From: Begonia masoniana
Lineage: Eukaryota > Streptophyta > Magnoliopsida > Cucurbitales > Begoniaceae
DNA length: 64,000 nucleotides
Assembly (NCBI GenBank): GCA_022432975.1
Contig: CM039505.1
Coordinates: 22,079,338-22,143,337 of the forward strand
Reading direction: 5' to 3'
Below, in pieces: positions 24,346 to 36,700 of this stretch (the first letter of the stretch is position 1; each line of letters starts with the position of its first letter). The position numbers were made by a program, and so were the translations under genes. The notes below the pieces were generated by a model that was not told where the DNA came from, ran no database searches, and saw nothing but the letters and a program-made list of their open reading frames with translations.

Positions 24346-26690
24346 TGTAACGACCCCTAACCGTACCCGTATTTTTCCATATTATTTTTATTTATTTTTT
24401 TTCTTATCAATGTATCGTTTAAGCGGAAATTTAAATCGTTAAGATCGTTCAGAGAATTGAAAACCATTTAAAATCATTAATAGGAACTTAATAAAACAAT
24501 TTATAAAAATTAAGTTTTAACATTTTTCTGCAATCACGATCGATTGTGGTCATATCACGATCGATCGTGATCAGCTAAAAATAAAAAGGAAATTTAAACA
24601 TTTTTCCTGCAATCACGATCGATCGTGGTCATATCACGATCGATCGTGGTAACGCTGAACTGACCCCGATCGATCGTGGTGGTGTGCCCGATCGATCGGG
24701 CTGCCTCTGGAATTTCAGCAAGAAATTTTCTCAGATCACGATCGATCGTGGTCGAATCACGATCGATCGTGATAGGCCTTTTTCCCCTTTTCTGCAGATC
24801 ACGATCGATCGTGATTTCCTGCATACACATACTACACTAAAAAAAAAAACACCTCACAATTCCCTTTTCTACCTCATACATTCATCACTTCTTTTAACAC
24901 TTTTCACAACAATACAATCACTCTACTCCCCGTATACAATCCCCACTATACCAATTGTCCAAAAATCGACTTAAAACACATTTAAAATATAACAGATTTT
25001 CTTAAAAACAAACCGTGTGGTTCCGTTTAAAAGTTTAACGTTTCCTCCTGTTTGAAAATAATCAATACATTACAAAATCCTTTTAATTTCCAAAACACGA
25101 CATATAATCTATCCAACCCAAAACATCCTAAAGTATTTAACTATACATATCTCCTATATTCTATCTATTAATTCCCAAAATGTTTACCTACGTCCCCACG
25201 GGTCAAAACCACGCTCCGACTGTCAGCGCACTCCCATGAGCCACCCTCCTTCAACATGCTCATACATCAGGCGGAGGGACGTCTTCCTCACCTGTCTCAA
25301 TATCATCTACACCATAGAATTAAACACGTGAGCTAGAGGCTCAGTAAATCTAAGTGAATGCAAATGTATGCTATGCTGTGCTCTTTTAAACCATGCGTTC
25401 TTTTCATTTATTTTCATTTCTTTCTTTAGGTTTCTATGGGTCACCCGGGGCTTCACTCTCGCTAGATAGGAGCGGCACATCCTGCGATTGGATAGCCCCT
25501 CGGATCTAACAGGGGGGAAAGCATACTTCATCCGACAGCCATGCCTGAACCACCGCACCCGGCGTGACTATCTCTGCATTCCTTTACGTTCTTTGTTTAC
25601 ATTTTTCCATGTTAAAATACTTTGAAATTTAATTTGCATGAGTGCTTAGAAAACAATGCATGAACATGCTCGATGCTATAACAATAACAAAACAATGACA
25701 ATAAAGCATTAATCATCAACAAATACTAAACATTCTATAACATAAGGTGACCTAACTACCCGTCCTAATCACCCAAACGCACATATCTCCAAATCTGCTC
25801 AATCGACTCAATTCATACGGTGTAGGCCATGACGGCCAAACAAGTCACAGAGACTTACCTTGCGTCCGTCGTATACCGAGCTTCGTCCACAAATGCTTGT
25901 TCACCTATAACATTTCACAATATACTTATTAAATCGAGTCTAAAATCATCAAACACAAAAATCACTAACTCCTAACTAAAGAAAGAATCTCCTAAACTCT
26001 ATTTTAGTTCGTTGAGGCATTCCGTCGAACAATTCGCGCTCGACATTTCAAAAACCCCATTAATGGAGGTTTTTAAGCTTCAAGTTAACCAATGCTTCAA
26101 TACACCTCAACAAATCGATGAACTAAGCTCCAATAATAACCAATACGTCTATTAGAGGCATAACCAAGCTCAACCTATCAATTCCAAACATCGATTTACG
26201 TTTTCGACGAAAACCCTAATCGTTTTAAACCCTAGAAATTGATGTTTAGCGTTCCAAAAGTTTAGAACCTTACCTAGAGGGTGAAGACGACGATGAAACG
26301 TGAAGGCTCGAGTCACCGGAGGAGGAGAATCGTCGCCGGAAATGAAGGATCGCCGTTGAGAGGAGAGCGTCGCGTGGAGGAGAGGGAAAGGAAATGGATT
26401 TTGCGTTGGAGTGTTGGAGAGGAAATGAAGAATTTGTAATATTTAATAAAACTTGGTTTGGCAATTACCAAATTGCCCTTCCATTTGATTTTCAATTTAT
26501 TTCTCCAATTGTCTCTTTATTTAACCAATGATTCGTTTTTCTCGAATTTCTCGTATTTCGCCATAAATTCCAATTTATTATTACGGCTTCGTTAAAACTT
26601 TCCGTTCTTATAACGGACTTAATTTGACGTATTTACAAAATGGCCGTTTATATTGGAATAAAATTAAATCCCGTAAAGCCGGGTGTTACA
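24346..26690 (-). mobile_element. Element A 5' LTR
   Basis: Nearly identical to 17326-19686. Palindrome array at 24534-24815 with nine copies; micro-exon-like block at 25859-25904. The next five bases, ATGGG, are the target duplication. Confidence 0.95.
24534..24815. repeat. Array of CACGATCGATCGTG palindromes (A 5' LTR)
   Basis: Nine copies are present; the last pair of the 3' LTR array is reduced to a single copy here, so the array has changed since insertion. Confidence 0.92.
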
Positions 26691-26695
26691 ATGGG

Positions 26696-26851
26696 GTATT
26701 TTAGATTAGATAGCTTGCGAAATATTGAGACCGGGATTTTAATTAGAAAACCCACATAGGAATAGCTATTAAGACCGTTAAGGTGCTTAAGGAAGTATAC
26801 AGCTTGGGTACTATTGATAAAATAGTTATGGGGGATTAATACTAAAGAAAA
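26696..26851 (+). mobile_element. Element D interior, fragment between A and E
   Basis: About 155 bp of D that align with F ~1620-1760. The last five bases, GAAAA (26847-26851), are the target site of E. Confidence 0.8.
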
Positions 26852-27411
26852 TGTAACGACCAGGGGAGGATCGCCACGAAATTCTTGACTTTACATAAAC
26901 ATTAATTCATATTTGAACTCCTTTCTCCTTCTCTCTCTTTTTTTTTTCTTTAATGACAGTATACCTAACAGGCTTAAAGACTTCAACTTAACGGATGGAA
27001 AATTAGTCCCTCGTACATGCTTCCAATCGACGTACAAGTTGCATGGGTCTGCATGCATCAACCGATAGACATTGCGTCTTCCGGATGGCACGTGCACCCC
27101 ACATGACTCATTTAAACACCTATCGGCAGATGCGAATACTCGCATCGACCGACGATCACGTGCATCTCGTGTGACCAATTAAACATCTACCGATAGACGT
27201 GTGAAATTCACGTGTTCATCTAAGACATCTTCTGATAGCTTACAAGCTCTATATCATCCGATCACTAAACGACAAATTATCACTTACATCATCCAGCGAG
27301 GAAATATACTTCATCTTCCGGTGAAATAGGGAAACATCATCCGATGGACATGTGCTCCCCACGTTCATAATTAAAACATGACCCGGTCACTAAACGACGA
27401 GAAAACCCTCA

Positions 27412-28670
27412 CATCGTCCGATGGCTAAACGCTCTACATCTGCCGATCGCTAGATGACAAAATAGCACTTTTATCATCTGATGGCTTAAACACTACATCT
27501 GCCGATCGCTAGACGACAAAATAACACTTTCATCATCCGATGGCTTAAACACTACATCTGCCGATCGCTAGACGACAAAATAACACTTTCATCATCCGAT
27601 GGCTTAAACACTACATCAGCCAATCGCTAGACGACAAAATAACACTTTCATCATCCGATGGCTTATAACACTTTCATCATCCGATGGCTTAAACACTACA
27701 TCTGCCGATCGCTAGACGACAAAATAACACTTTCATCATCCGATGGCTTAAACACTACATCTGCCGATCGCTAGACGACAAAATAACACTTTCATCATCC
27801 GATGGCTTAAACACTACATCTGCCGATCGCTAGACGACAAAATAACACTTTCATCATCCGATGGCTTAAACACTACATCTGCCGATCGCTAGACGACAAA
27901 ATAACACTTTCATCATCCGATGGCTTAAACACTACATCTGCCGATCGCTAGACGACAAAATAACACTTTCATCATCCGATGGCTTAAACACTACATCTGC
28001 CGATCGCTAGACGACAAAATAACACTTTCATCATCCGATGGCTTAAACACTACATCTGCCGATCGCTAGACGACAAAATAACACTTTCATCATCCGATGG
28101 CTTAAACACTACATCTGCCGATCGCTAGACGACAAAATAACACTTTCATCATCCGATGGCTTAAACACTACATCTGCCGATCGCTAGACGACAAAATAAC
28201 ACTTTCATCATCCGATGGCTTAAACACTACATCTGCCGATCGCTAGACGACAAAATAACACTTTCATCATCCGATGGCTTAAACACTACATCTGCCGATC
28301 GCTAGACGACAAAATAACACTTTCATCATCCGATGGCTTAAACACTACATCTGCCGATCGCTAGACGACAAAATAACACTTTCATCATCCGATGGCTTAA
28401 ACACTACATCTGCCGATCGCTAGACGACAAAATAACACTTTCATCATCCGATGGCTTAAACACTACATCTGCCGATCGCTAGACGACAAAATAACACTTT
28501 CATCATCCGATGGCTTAAACACTACATCTGCCGATCGCTAGACGACAAAATAACACTTTCATCATCCGATGGCTTAAACACTACATCTGCCGATCGCTAG
28601 ACGACAAAATAACACTTTCATCATCCGATGGCTTAAACACTACATCTGCCGATCGCTAGACGACAAAATA
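27412..28670. repeat. 59-bp tandem array, 21 copies, inside LTR E
   Basis: Counting CTACATCTGCCGATCGCTAG starts gives copies at 27434, 27493, 27552 and 27611, then a 26-bp partial duplication, then 17 copies from 27696 to 28640 at exactly 59-bp spacing. The first copies carry substitutions; the last 17 look identical. Each unit contains CATCATCCGATGG and the palindrome CGATCG. There are no unique spacers. Confidence 0.95.
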
Positions 28671-29129
28671 CTACAACTCACCCAAATCTTAACCTGGAAA
28701 TTATAAACCCTAATGAGTAAAAACCATATCCCATACAAGATATACATAGCGGAAGGCTTAAGCAAAACAGACCATTCAATAATCCTTAAAATCGTTAACA
28801 GACTCTGAAGTCAAACCATTCAAAATCCGAATCTCATTGTTATAAGAAAACTCTATTATACTTAGTCATCTATTTATCATAAACTTCTCTGACTTACTAA
28901 GGGTATAACCAGGGAACTTGATCGCCTATCCAGCCTCCACTGTCACACTGAGCATCCTCCAGCAACCAAGCTTAGACATCTTCATTGACCTTGAGTTCCT
29001 CATCTGAAAACTCGTCACCTACATCATAAGGTTTAAACTATAAGCCTAATGCTTAGTAAGGAATGCAACACTACATGGATGCATTGAATGCTAATGTGGA
29101 AAATCACATGCTCATACGTCTTTTCTTGT

Positions 29130-29310
29130 TCATGTCTTTGCTCGTAATCATCACTCATAGTCATGAATCATATTCATCATCATAATCATTGATCATATTC
29201 ATCATTCATAGTCATTGATCATATTATCATTCATAATCAGTTGATCATATTCATCCATCATCGTCATTGATCATATTCATCATTCATAATCATTGTCATA
29301 TTCTCATATA
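29130..29310. repeat. TCATATTCATCAT-type minisatellite in LTR E
   Basis: Irregular copies of a 20-26 bp unit (CATTGATCATATTCATCA) lie in the slot downstream of the micro-exon donor. Confidence 0.75.
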
Positions 29311-30501
29311 GTCTTTGTTCATATTCTTTGTTTAGGTTGTGTGGATCAAGAGAGGATTTGTGCCGGTAAAGGGGGTTCGACAGTTAGTTGATCTTGTCCC
29401 TACTGCGGGTCGTATTCATATGTCCTTCTTTGGACTGTGACATACGCCCGAACCGCCCCCACCCCTCACCTAATCCACGTTCCATAAATCTTATACCTAT
29501 ACATATATACATACATATCTTGTTCATGAAAACATGCGTTAAAACATTTTCTTATGCTTGAGAAACATTCGTGATGCATGAACATGAGAGCTTTTAACTC
29601 ATCAACTATGACAAGGATCATACCAGAGCAGATGACTTCACATTCACTAACAGGTCATCGCATGGTGTAACTCGCAACATACATAAATCCTTCAAGTGCA
29701 GACAAGCTCATAATCATAAGGTAAACATTAGACATCTCAACCTAGTACTCCCACGATGTAGGGCTCTATTAGCCGGAAATCTTAATACATTCACTTACCT
29801 GGTCTCCTTAGCACTTGAGCTCCTTTCTCTTCAAACTTCTTCACCTAGACATTTACATTGCAGTAGTTAAAACAAAATCCTAATACTCTACTCATAAATC
29901 ATCCTAGGATCTATTAGCTAAAGTCATTCCCGAATCCTTGGTTTGATATACTGTGCAAAATCTGAAATCCAAAATAAAACAAACAGGTTCCACTATCGAT
30001 TAAATCTGAGTTGATTACTTAAAATGTCTAGAATCGATTCGGGTTGACATTACTATTCTCAGATTCTAAAATGTTCTAATACTACTCGGCCATTGATAAA
30101 ATCCGAGTTCAAATGCCGAGCTGAAAATAGAGCTCCAAACACAAACAGATAACTACATTGTCCATTTCATACCTCGGGTGCGGGTTCGCAGAGGAATGCG
30201 GCTAGAAACTGGTCGTCGACGAGGAAGACACTGATAGCAGAGAGTAAGGACGTGCGAGAGAAGAAATCACCGGAAAGGGTGGTGTCGGCTACAGTGGTTT
30301 AAATGAGGTTTGAATCCTTTCCTTTTTCTTTAAATACTGGCCTCAATCCTCTATTATTACAACTTTGCCACTCAACCTAGTTTAGATCTACATGTAATTA
30401 ATTAAGCTTGGCATAAATCCTAAACTACGAAGATTAAATATTTATGACCGTTAATACAGTTAAGAAAATCACCTGGCCGTTAACTCGGGTGTTACAGAAA
30501 A

Positions 30502-31195
30502 TGTAGAAATTTGAGTTGGCATACATTCCGACTACGGACGCCGTCGATGAAATTGTGAAGAAGTTTGGGTTACAGCCCATGAGTTAGAAGAAATTTTTAG
30601 ACAGTATTCGATCTAGCTGATGTTAAGAAGCTTTGATATAACTACGATCTAAAGGAATAGCTAAAGAAGAACCTCGATGGAAGAAAACTTTGAAGTTTGC
30701 TTCATTAGGAAAACGAGGACTTGAATTAAACTTTGATCGAGGAAGCCTGAATATGAGACAAAGTCAAAAGAGTAAGGAAGTTTAACTTATGGACGGTTAG
30801 GTGGAGGCCAATGTATGTGTAAATTATTTATATGCATATAAACCCAGTTGGGTTATTCGAACTGGGGACTTAGGAGTTGTTAGTACGCGAGGCATAACCG
30901 ACGACGTGTTTAGTCAGATCAAACACAATGGATGTGGTCAGGAGGTTAATGTCGCATCATTTGGTTTTGGGGATTCTAGTATAGAACCGACAATAGAGGT
31001 TGACCCTAAGTATGGATTCGATCGAGTTTCTTATTAAGGAAATTCAAAAATTTTGGAGAGATGGAGGAAAGAGACTTGAAAAGAACGAGGCGATTGTAAA
31101 TCAAAGTATAAGGCCGCAAAACATGAGACGTTAATATCAGGGACTATAAGCTAAGTTAAATTTTGAGGACAAAATTTTAATTAAGGTGGCTAAAA
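30502..31195 (+). mobile_element. Element D interior, last part, with polypurine tract
   Basis: It resumes D after E and aligns with F ~1765-2618 (shared AAATTTGAGTTG and GTTTGGGTTACAGCCC-like blocks). It has no chromodomain or integrase, unlike the matching place in A, B and J. TTAAGGTGGCTAAAA (31181-31195) is the polypurine tract before the 3' LTR. The short frame at 30801-31037 has no recognised motif. Confidence 0.8.
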
Positions 31196-34100
31196 TGTAA
31201 CACCCGGTTTTACGGCACCTTAGAAATTCCTCTATGTAATGAAAATTTTGTAAATATTGGGAATTTAGCCCGTTTTGCGAACGTGAAGTCTTATTGAGAC
31301 TATATCGCTGAATTGGAGTATTGGGAGGAATAAGAGAGTTTTTGGAGATGTAACGCCCAGTTATAAGTTTTGATATCACTCGTAATATAAAGAGGCATTT
31401 TAGTAAACTAGGTCCGTTTTATGAACGGAAAGTTTTAATAAAACCGTTATGATTAATATGAATTTTAGGAGAAATATGAGAATTTTAGAAGTTCAAATCA
31501 AAATGTAACACTCTAGTTTCCGTTTTAACCCTATAGCGGTTTGATCCGTAAAAATAATAAATTAAATTCGTTTGACGAATGAAAAGCTTTATTAGAGCCC
31601 TAGTAATAAGTTGGAATGATTGGTGAAATGAGAAAATTTTGGAGAAACCGAACCGACAGTCAAATAACAAAATAAACAAAAAAATCAAAAGAGGTGCAAA
31701 CTTGTCATTTGACAAGTCAAATGCATAAAATCACAAAACCCCTCTTTCTCCCACACTTCACGTTTTCTCTCCCTCCCCTTTCTCTCCAACAGGGATCTCC
31801 CCCCCCCCCCCCCTCCACGGTGATTCATCACGTTACTCCATCGTTCTTCCTCCGATCTTCAACGGTTCTTTAAGTTTCCTTCTCCTAGCGGTATCCTAGG
31901 TAAGAGTCTATAATTTTGGAGCTTTAGTTCTCGATTTTTAGGTTGTTTAATGATTAGGGTTTCGTTAGGTTTTGTTGAAAATAGTTGGGTTTTGTTAGAA
32001 AAGGTTAGTTATGGTAGTATTGACGATCATTGAAAGTTATTGGATGAAAAATTGGGTGTATTCAATGTTTAGGTTGAAAAATCAGAAATTTGGAGCTTGG
32101 AAACCTCCATTAATGGAGGTTGGTTAGTTGTGAGAATAAATTGCTCGATGAAATGCCTGAGAGAGGTTTATTAGACTTTTAGAAAATTTCCTTAAGTTAG
32201 AAGTTTCGTTAGTTTACGAAATTTCATTGTTTAGACTCGTTTTTAACAAAGAACATTGTGGATTGGCTTAGGTGAACGCAGCTCACGGACAAAGCTCGGT
32301 GCGCTAAGGACGACAGGTAAGTTCTCGTGACTTACTGTGGCCGATTGGCCTACACCATAAGTCGAAATTCGTGTTGAGGATAGTTTGGTGCTGTGGTTGT
32401 TTAATTGCTTTGGTTGGGTAGTTAGGATTCGATTGTTTTTATAGGTTAATTATTGTTATGTTTTGATGGTATTGGCAGCATTTTGATGGTATTCACGTTA
32501 TGTATGTTTATATTACGTATTGAACTTTTCATGCATCATAGTTTTCAAAATGCCATGAAAAACAAATTTACGCATTGATTTCAAAGAAAAGGTATTGCGT
32601 GCATGTAACCAGTAAAGTATCATAGTAAACAACGCATGGTGGTTATTTTGGGAGAGGTACAGACCTGGCATTCCGTGGTGAGCGAGTCTCCCTCCTTTCA
32701 GATGGTGTGGGCTATCTACCCGCTTCTATGAGCCCTATCCATCTGACTGAGAAAGGCCCCGATAACCAAGACTGACACGTACTGAAATGAAACGACATGG
32801 ACAGTTTTCATAGCATTGAACATACATGATCACGCATAGACATTTACGTAGAATTTACTGAGATTTTTATCTCATAGGTGTCTTTATGGTGTAGGTGACT
32901 TTGAGCAAGGTGAGGATGACGTCCCTCCACCTGACGAGCCTGCACGTTGACGGAGGATGCCCATGGGAGCGGCTAGTGCAGTCAGTGCGAACTTGACCTG
33001 TAGGAGCAATAGGTTAAGTGTTTTGGGTTGTTTTGGGATTAATGGGCTGATGGGTGATAGTTAAATGAATTGTATAGTTAAATCATTATAGGATGCTTGG
33101 TATCTGGCTATTTGATAGATTGATGTATTTGATGATTTAGTCAGCTTCCGCTATGTACGTGTGAATATTGATGAAATAGGTCGGTTTGATGATTTAAATG
33201 GATTAGGTTTTGTTGGTATTGATAAATTAGGTTTTGGATGAAATAGAGGTTTTGATGTTTGGAAATCAGATTGTTAATTAGAGTCGGAATTGATGACTTG
33301 TGGATGAGGTTTTCAAGTTAATGGATGCATATTTTAGGTGATAGATATGGATGAATTGAGGAATTTATAATGGTGAATTTGATGCTTAGGGAGGAAAGGG
33401 AGTAAGTTGATATTGAGTATGTCGAGTTGGTTAAGTATGAAGGAGAGTAGAAGTGTTGAATGTGTAAAAAAAAATGGGGAAATTGCCTTTGAAGTGTCTA
33501 CCTGTGCCTGCAGAGGTAGACACCTTGCCAGGCAAGGTGTCGACCCCTCAGACAAGGTGTCGACCGAACTTACAAAGGAATGAAACCCGAGAGCAAAACT
33601 GTTTTTGATGTGTTGACCCCTCAAACAAGGTGTCGACCGAACTTACAAAGGAATGCAACCCGAGTGCAAAACTGTTTTTAAAGTGTTGACCCCTCAGACA
33701 AGGTTTCGACCGAACTTACAAAGAAATGCAACCCGAGAACAAAACTGTTTTTGAAGTGTCGACCCCTCAGACAAGGTGTCGACCGCTGTTGCAAGTTGTC
33801 GACCGGTTTCAGTACAAACAAAAACCAGAACCTTTTTACGGGTCGATCACTATTATGAAGTGTCGACCAAAAGCTCTGGGGGTCGACCAGGGCGCTTTTT
33901 ATAGTGTTAAACTTGAGATTTTGGTTAATTTTATCTTGTAACGAGTCTTCCACGCACAGTAGTCTTCCGTCGAATGAGGTTAATTGTCTCTAAACAAGTG
34001 AGATTAAAGGATTGAAACCTTAGACGAGTCATTTTAGGTACGTTCTAAGTTAAAGCCAAAATGTTGATAGATACGGATTGAATGCCCGAGTCCGTTCTCT

Positions 34101-34274
34101 AACGAATGAACGATTGTAATGAAAGAAAGTGAATGAATGAATGATGAATGAAATGAAGAACGAAAAAGTTAAGTGAATAAAAAGAAAAACTTTATGAGAA
34201 CGGGCAAGGGTAGTATGTATGCACGTGCACGACACAGGTCGTGGCGGCACCGACGTGGGGTCGGGGTCGTCACA
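31196..34274 (+). mobile_element. Element D 3' LTR
   Basis: This 3079-bp copy of 3605-6659 has scattered substitutions. Differences include a C15 run at about 31799-31813, a good first donor (CTAG/GTAAGA, 31900) where the 5' LTR has GC, and a 20-odd-bp insertion near 32465-32490. Micro-exon 32272-32316, acceptor-like GTAG/GTGA at 32891-32897, 73-bp GTGTCGACC repeat at about 33490-33895. ATGAT (34275-34279) follows. Confidence 0.93.
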
Positions 34275-34279
34275 ATGAT

Positions 34280-35283
34280 TTATGTAAAGAATTGAAAAGA
34301 AGAAACTAAGATTATGAAATATATGTAATGATTAAGTTATGGTTGAAGTGGTTTGACCATGTCACTGTCCATGCAATGGACCAAGATTACTGTCTGTGAG
34401 GACCATGTACACGCATTCTGCCTACCCTCCAGCACGATCCCCTCCTTAATCCATGTTCTGTGAACGATGAACAAGAACATGAACATGACTCCCATGATCT
34501 GAATAAAGAATGTGAACATGATTTTATGCATTCATGAGCATTCATGTATATGGTGCACTCCTTACTAAGCATTAGGCTTATAGTTTAAACCTTATGATGT
34601 AGGTGACGAGTTGGAAGGTGAGGACCTCAAACCGAATAAGGATGTTTAAGTCTGGTTGCTGGATGGTGCTCAAGGTGATGATTTGTGGCTTGGTGGCGAA
34701 TTTGACCCGTGGGTTGATGCTCATAGTATGTTTTAATATGTCAATAATATTGAAGTGAAAGTAAGGTAAAGATTCCTATGAACGGTAAATATTGTGGTAG
34801 TTGAGTACTGATATGATCTAAGAGGATTTTAATATTAAAGGTTTTCAACTGTTTGTTTTAAGTCTTCCGCTGTGTATTCAAGTTTAGGTTTTTGATGTTA
34901 ATGTGCATGGTGATTCTGGAGGTAGAATTTATGTTTATGGAAACAGGGAGTTAGCCGATCGATCGGTTAGTGTGGCGATCGATCGGCATATAAATGTCTG
35001 GAGAAGTGAGGAAAAATAGAAAGTTGAAGTATCAGCCTCGACCGATTACTGACTGATGTTAATCGGTCGAAGTTGAGCGTAGTTGTCAAGAGTTGTCGTT
35101 AATTGGCTGAGGTTGTTCGGTCGATGTAGTATGGATGATGTGTTTGGACGATGTGTTTGGACGGTGTAGTTTGACGATGCAGTCTGGACGGTGTAGTCTA
35201 GACGATGCAGTCTGGATGAGGATGAGCGTGGATGATAATCGGTCGATGTTGAACGTGAATAATAATCAGTCGATGTTCAGTGT
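34280..35283 (+). mobile_element. Element F 3' LTR, segment 2 of 3
   Basis: It continues the F LTR after D. It has the usual AAGCATTAGGCTTATAG and GATGTAGGTGACGAG landmarks (about 34566-34610), then GCCGATCGATCGG palindromes (34955-34985) and diffuse CGGTCGATGTTGA and GGACGGTGTAGTCT-like repeats (35030-35280). It is cut at 35283 by LTR G; AGTGT at 35279-35283 is the target site. Confidence 0.82.
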
Positions 35284-35580
35284 TGTAGTGTCCCCTAACA
35301 CTGTTCCTAATTTTCCCGTATCATTATTATTATAATTATTATTATTATTTTCCTAAGTAAACTTAATGACGTTAATTTGGAATTGAAACTCATTTAAAAT
35401 CATTTAGAGAAACATAGGAAATCAGTTTATAAAATTTAAAAACTTAAAAGCAGCAGAATGCATAAGGGTGTGAAGTCAATAATTCCTCTCGGGTTTCTTC
35501 AGTTTGAATAGTGGAAGACAACTTTTCATTCTATCGGGTTTGGACAACAGAACAGAAGGCAGACGTGAACGACAGAAGCT

Positions 35581-35970
35581 GATGGCTTCGTGGACGACGA
35601 AGTCAGAAGGCATCATGGACAATAAAGACTGAAGGCTTCGTGGACGACGAAGTCAGAAGGCATCATCGACAATAAAGACTGATGGCTTCATGGACGACGA
35701 AGTCAGAAGGCATCGTGGACAATAAAGACTGAAGGCTTCGTGGACGACGAAGTCAGTGACTGTGGTCAACGAAGATCATGGACGACGTTATCGTCCACGA
35801 GACCTATTCGTCCACGTGACTTATTTGACCACGAGACTTATTTGTCCACGTGACTATGGACGATGACTTTTTTGCTTTTTCCAGAGAGTGCCAACCATTC
35901 ATGCCGATCGATCGCCTCCTTGGGCGATCGATCGGTAACCTCTCTGGAACCCGAAATTCCAGAGAGTTTG
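35581..35970. repeat. 50-bp repeat and hairpins in LTR G
   Basis: GGACGACGAAGTCAG recurs every 50 bp from about 35592 to 35757. It is followed by CGTCCACG/GTGGACGA-like elements, the palindromes GCCGATCGATCG (35904-35936) and a CTCTCTGGAA...TTCCAGAGAG inverted pair (35940-35970). Confidence 0.85.
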
Positions 35971-36554
35971 CTTCTCCCTCTTTTATTCCCTGCACAATTA
36001 TACTTCCATTTTCTTCCTCAAATTACCTCTAAATACTACACAAATCACCACAATGCATTTCAACATAATTTCACCCGATACTCGCACATCCTTCAAAATA
36101 TCACTCATACCGACTCAAAAGGTGTTTAAAACGAAATAAGTTTTCACGAATACGAACTGCGTGGATCTTTTTAAAAACTAAACAATTTCTCCTGTTTAAA
36201 ATAAAACTCCAAGCTGTTCCTTGAAATCTAGATAAAAGCCTTAACAAAACATTTTATAAATTAAGTTTACCAAAACGTCCAATTGTCAATACATCTATCT
36301 ATCAATTTCCCAAAACACATACTTACATCCCCATGGGTCAAAATAGGCACGGACTGCTCAGCACACTCTCACGGGCCATCATTCTTCAACTGCTCATTCC
36401 TCGGGTGGGGGGATCTCATCCTCACCTGTATCGAAATCGCCTACACCATACAGACGCCTATGAGAATAAATCTCAATAAATTCTACGTAAGTGACAATGC
36501 ATGAACATGTATATGCAACTTTCATAAACTTTCGTGCATTCATTTCATTTATCA

Positions 36555-36700
36555 GTTCGTGTTAGTCGTCACATTTAAGTCATCTCAGTCGTCTCATTTC
36601 AGTCGTCTTAGTCATCTCATTTCAGTCGTCTTAGTCGTCTCATTTCATTCATCTTAGTCGTCTCATTTCAGTCATCTTTTTAAGTCATCGCATTTCATTT
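36555..36700. repeat. Minisatellite AGTCGTCTCATTTC in LTR G
   Basis: About eight imperfect copies of a 14-17 bp unit sit in the slot after the micro-exon donor. Confidence 0.8.

Larger units (their letters stand above)
17326..26690 (-). mobile_element. Element A: chromodomain Ty3/gypsy retrotransposon
   Basis: The 9365-bp element lies on the minus strand and is flanked by ATGGG (17321-17325, 26691-26695). The LTRs are 2361 bp (17326-19686) and 2345 bp (24346-26690). Internal order on the minus strand is PBS, intron-like leader segment, Gag-Pol with chromodomain, and polypurine tract. The LTRs are very similar, apart from a one-copy difference in the palindrome array, so the insertion is recent. 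Gag-Pol is a single frame broken by three stop codons, so the copy is probably inactive. Confidence 0.96.
26852..30496 (-). mobile_element. Solo LTR E (3645 bp)
   Basis: Plus-strand ends are TGTAACGACC and CGGGTGTTACA, flanked by GAAAA on both sides (26847-26851, 30497-30501). There is no internal region, so this is a solo LTR left by LTR-LTR recombination. Landmarks on the minus strand: micro-exon-like block 29799-29844, GGCT/AGCC stem at 29761-29774, a TCATATTCATCAT-type repeat at about 29130-29310, and a large 59-bp array. A short ORF at 26891-27178 has no recognisable similarity and lies inside the LTR. Confidence 0.93.
3605..34274 (+). mobile_element. Element D: LTR retrotransposon carrying three nested insertions
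   Basis: D has two LTRs (3605-6659 and 31196-34274), a PBS at 6665, a mini-gag pseudogene, a non-coding interior and a polypurine tract before the 3' LTR. The ATGAT duplication flanks it. Removing C, A and E with their duplicated target sites leaves about 9.55 kb. The interior has no protease, RT, RNase H or integrase, so D would have needed enzymes in trans. The two LTRs differ by many scattered substitutions and small indels, more than the LTR pairs of C, A or B, so D is older than the elements inside it. Confidence 0.92.

Noticed and set aside
27412..28670. Regular 59-bp array resembling a CRISPR
   Set aside because: The whole 59-bp unit is repeated with no variable spacers, no cas genes are present, and it lies inside a plant LTR flanked by a target duplication.
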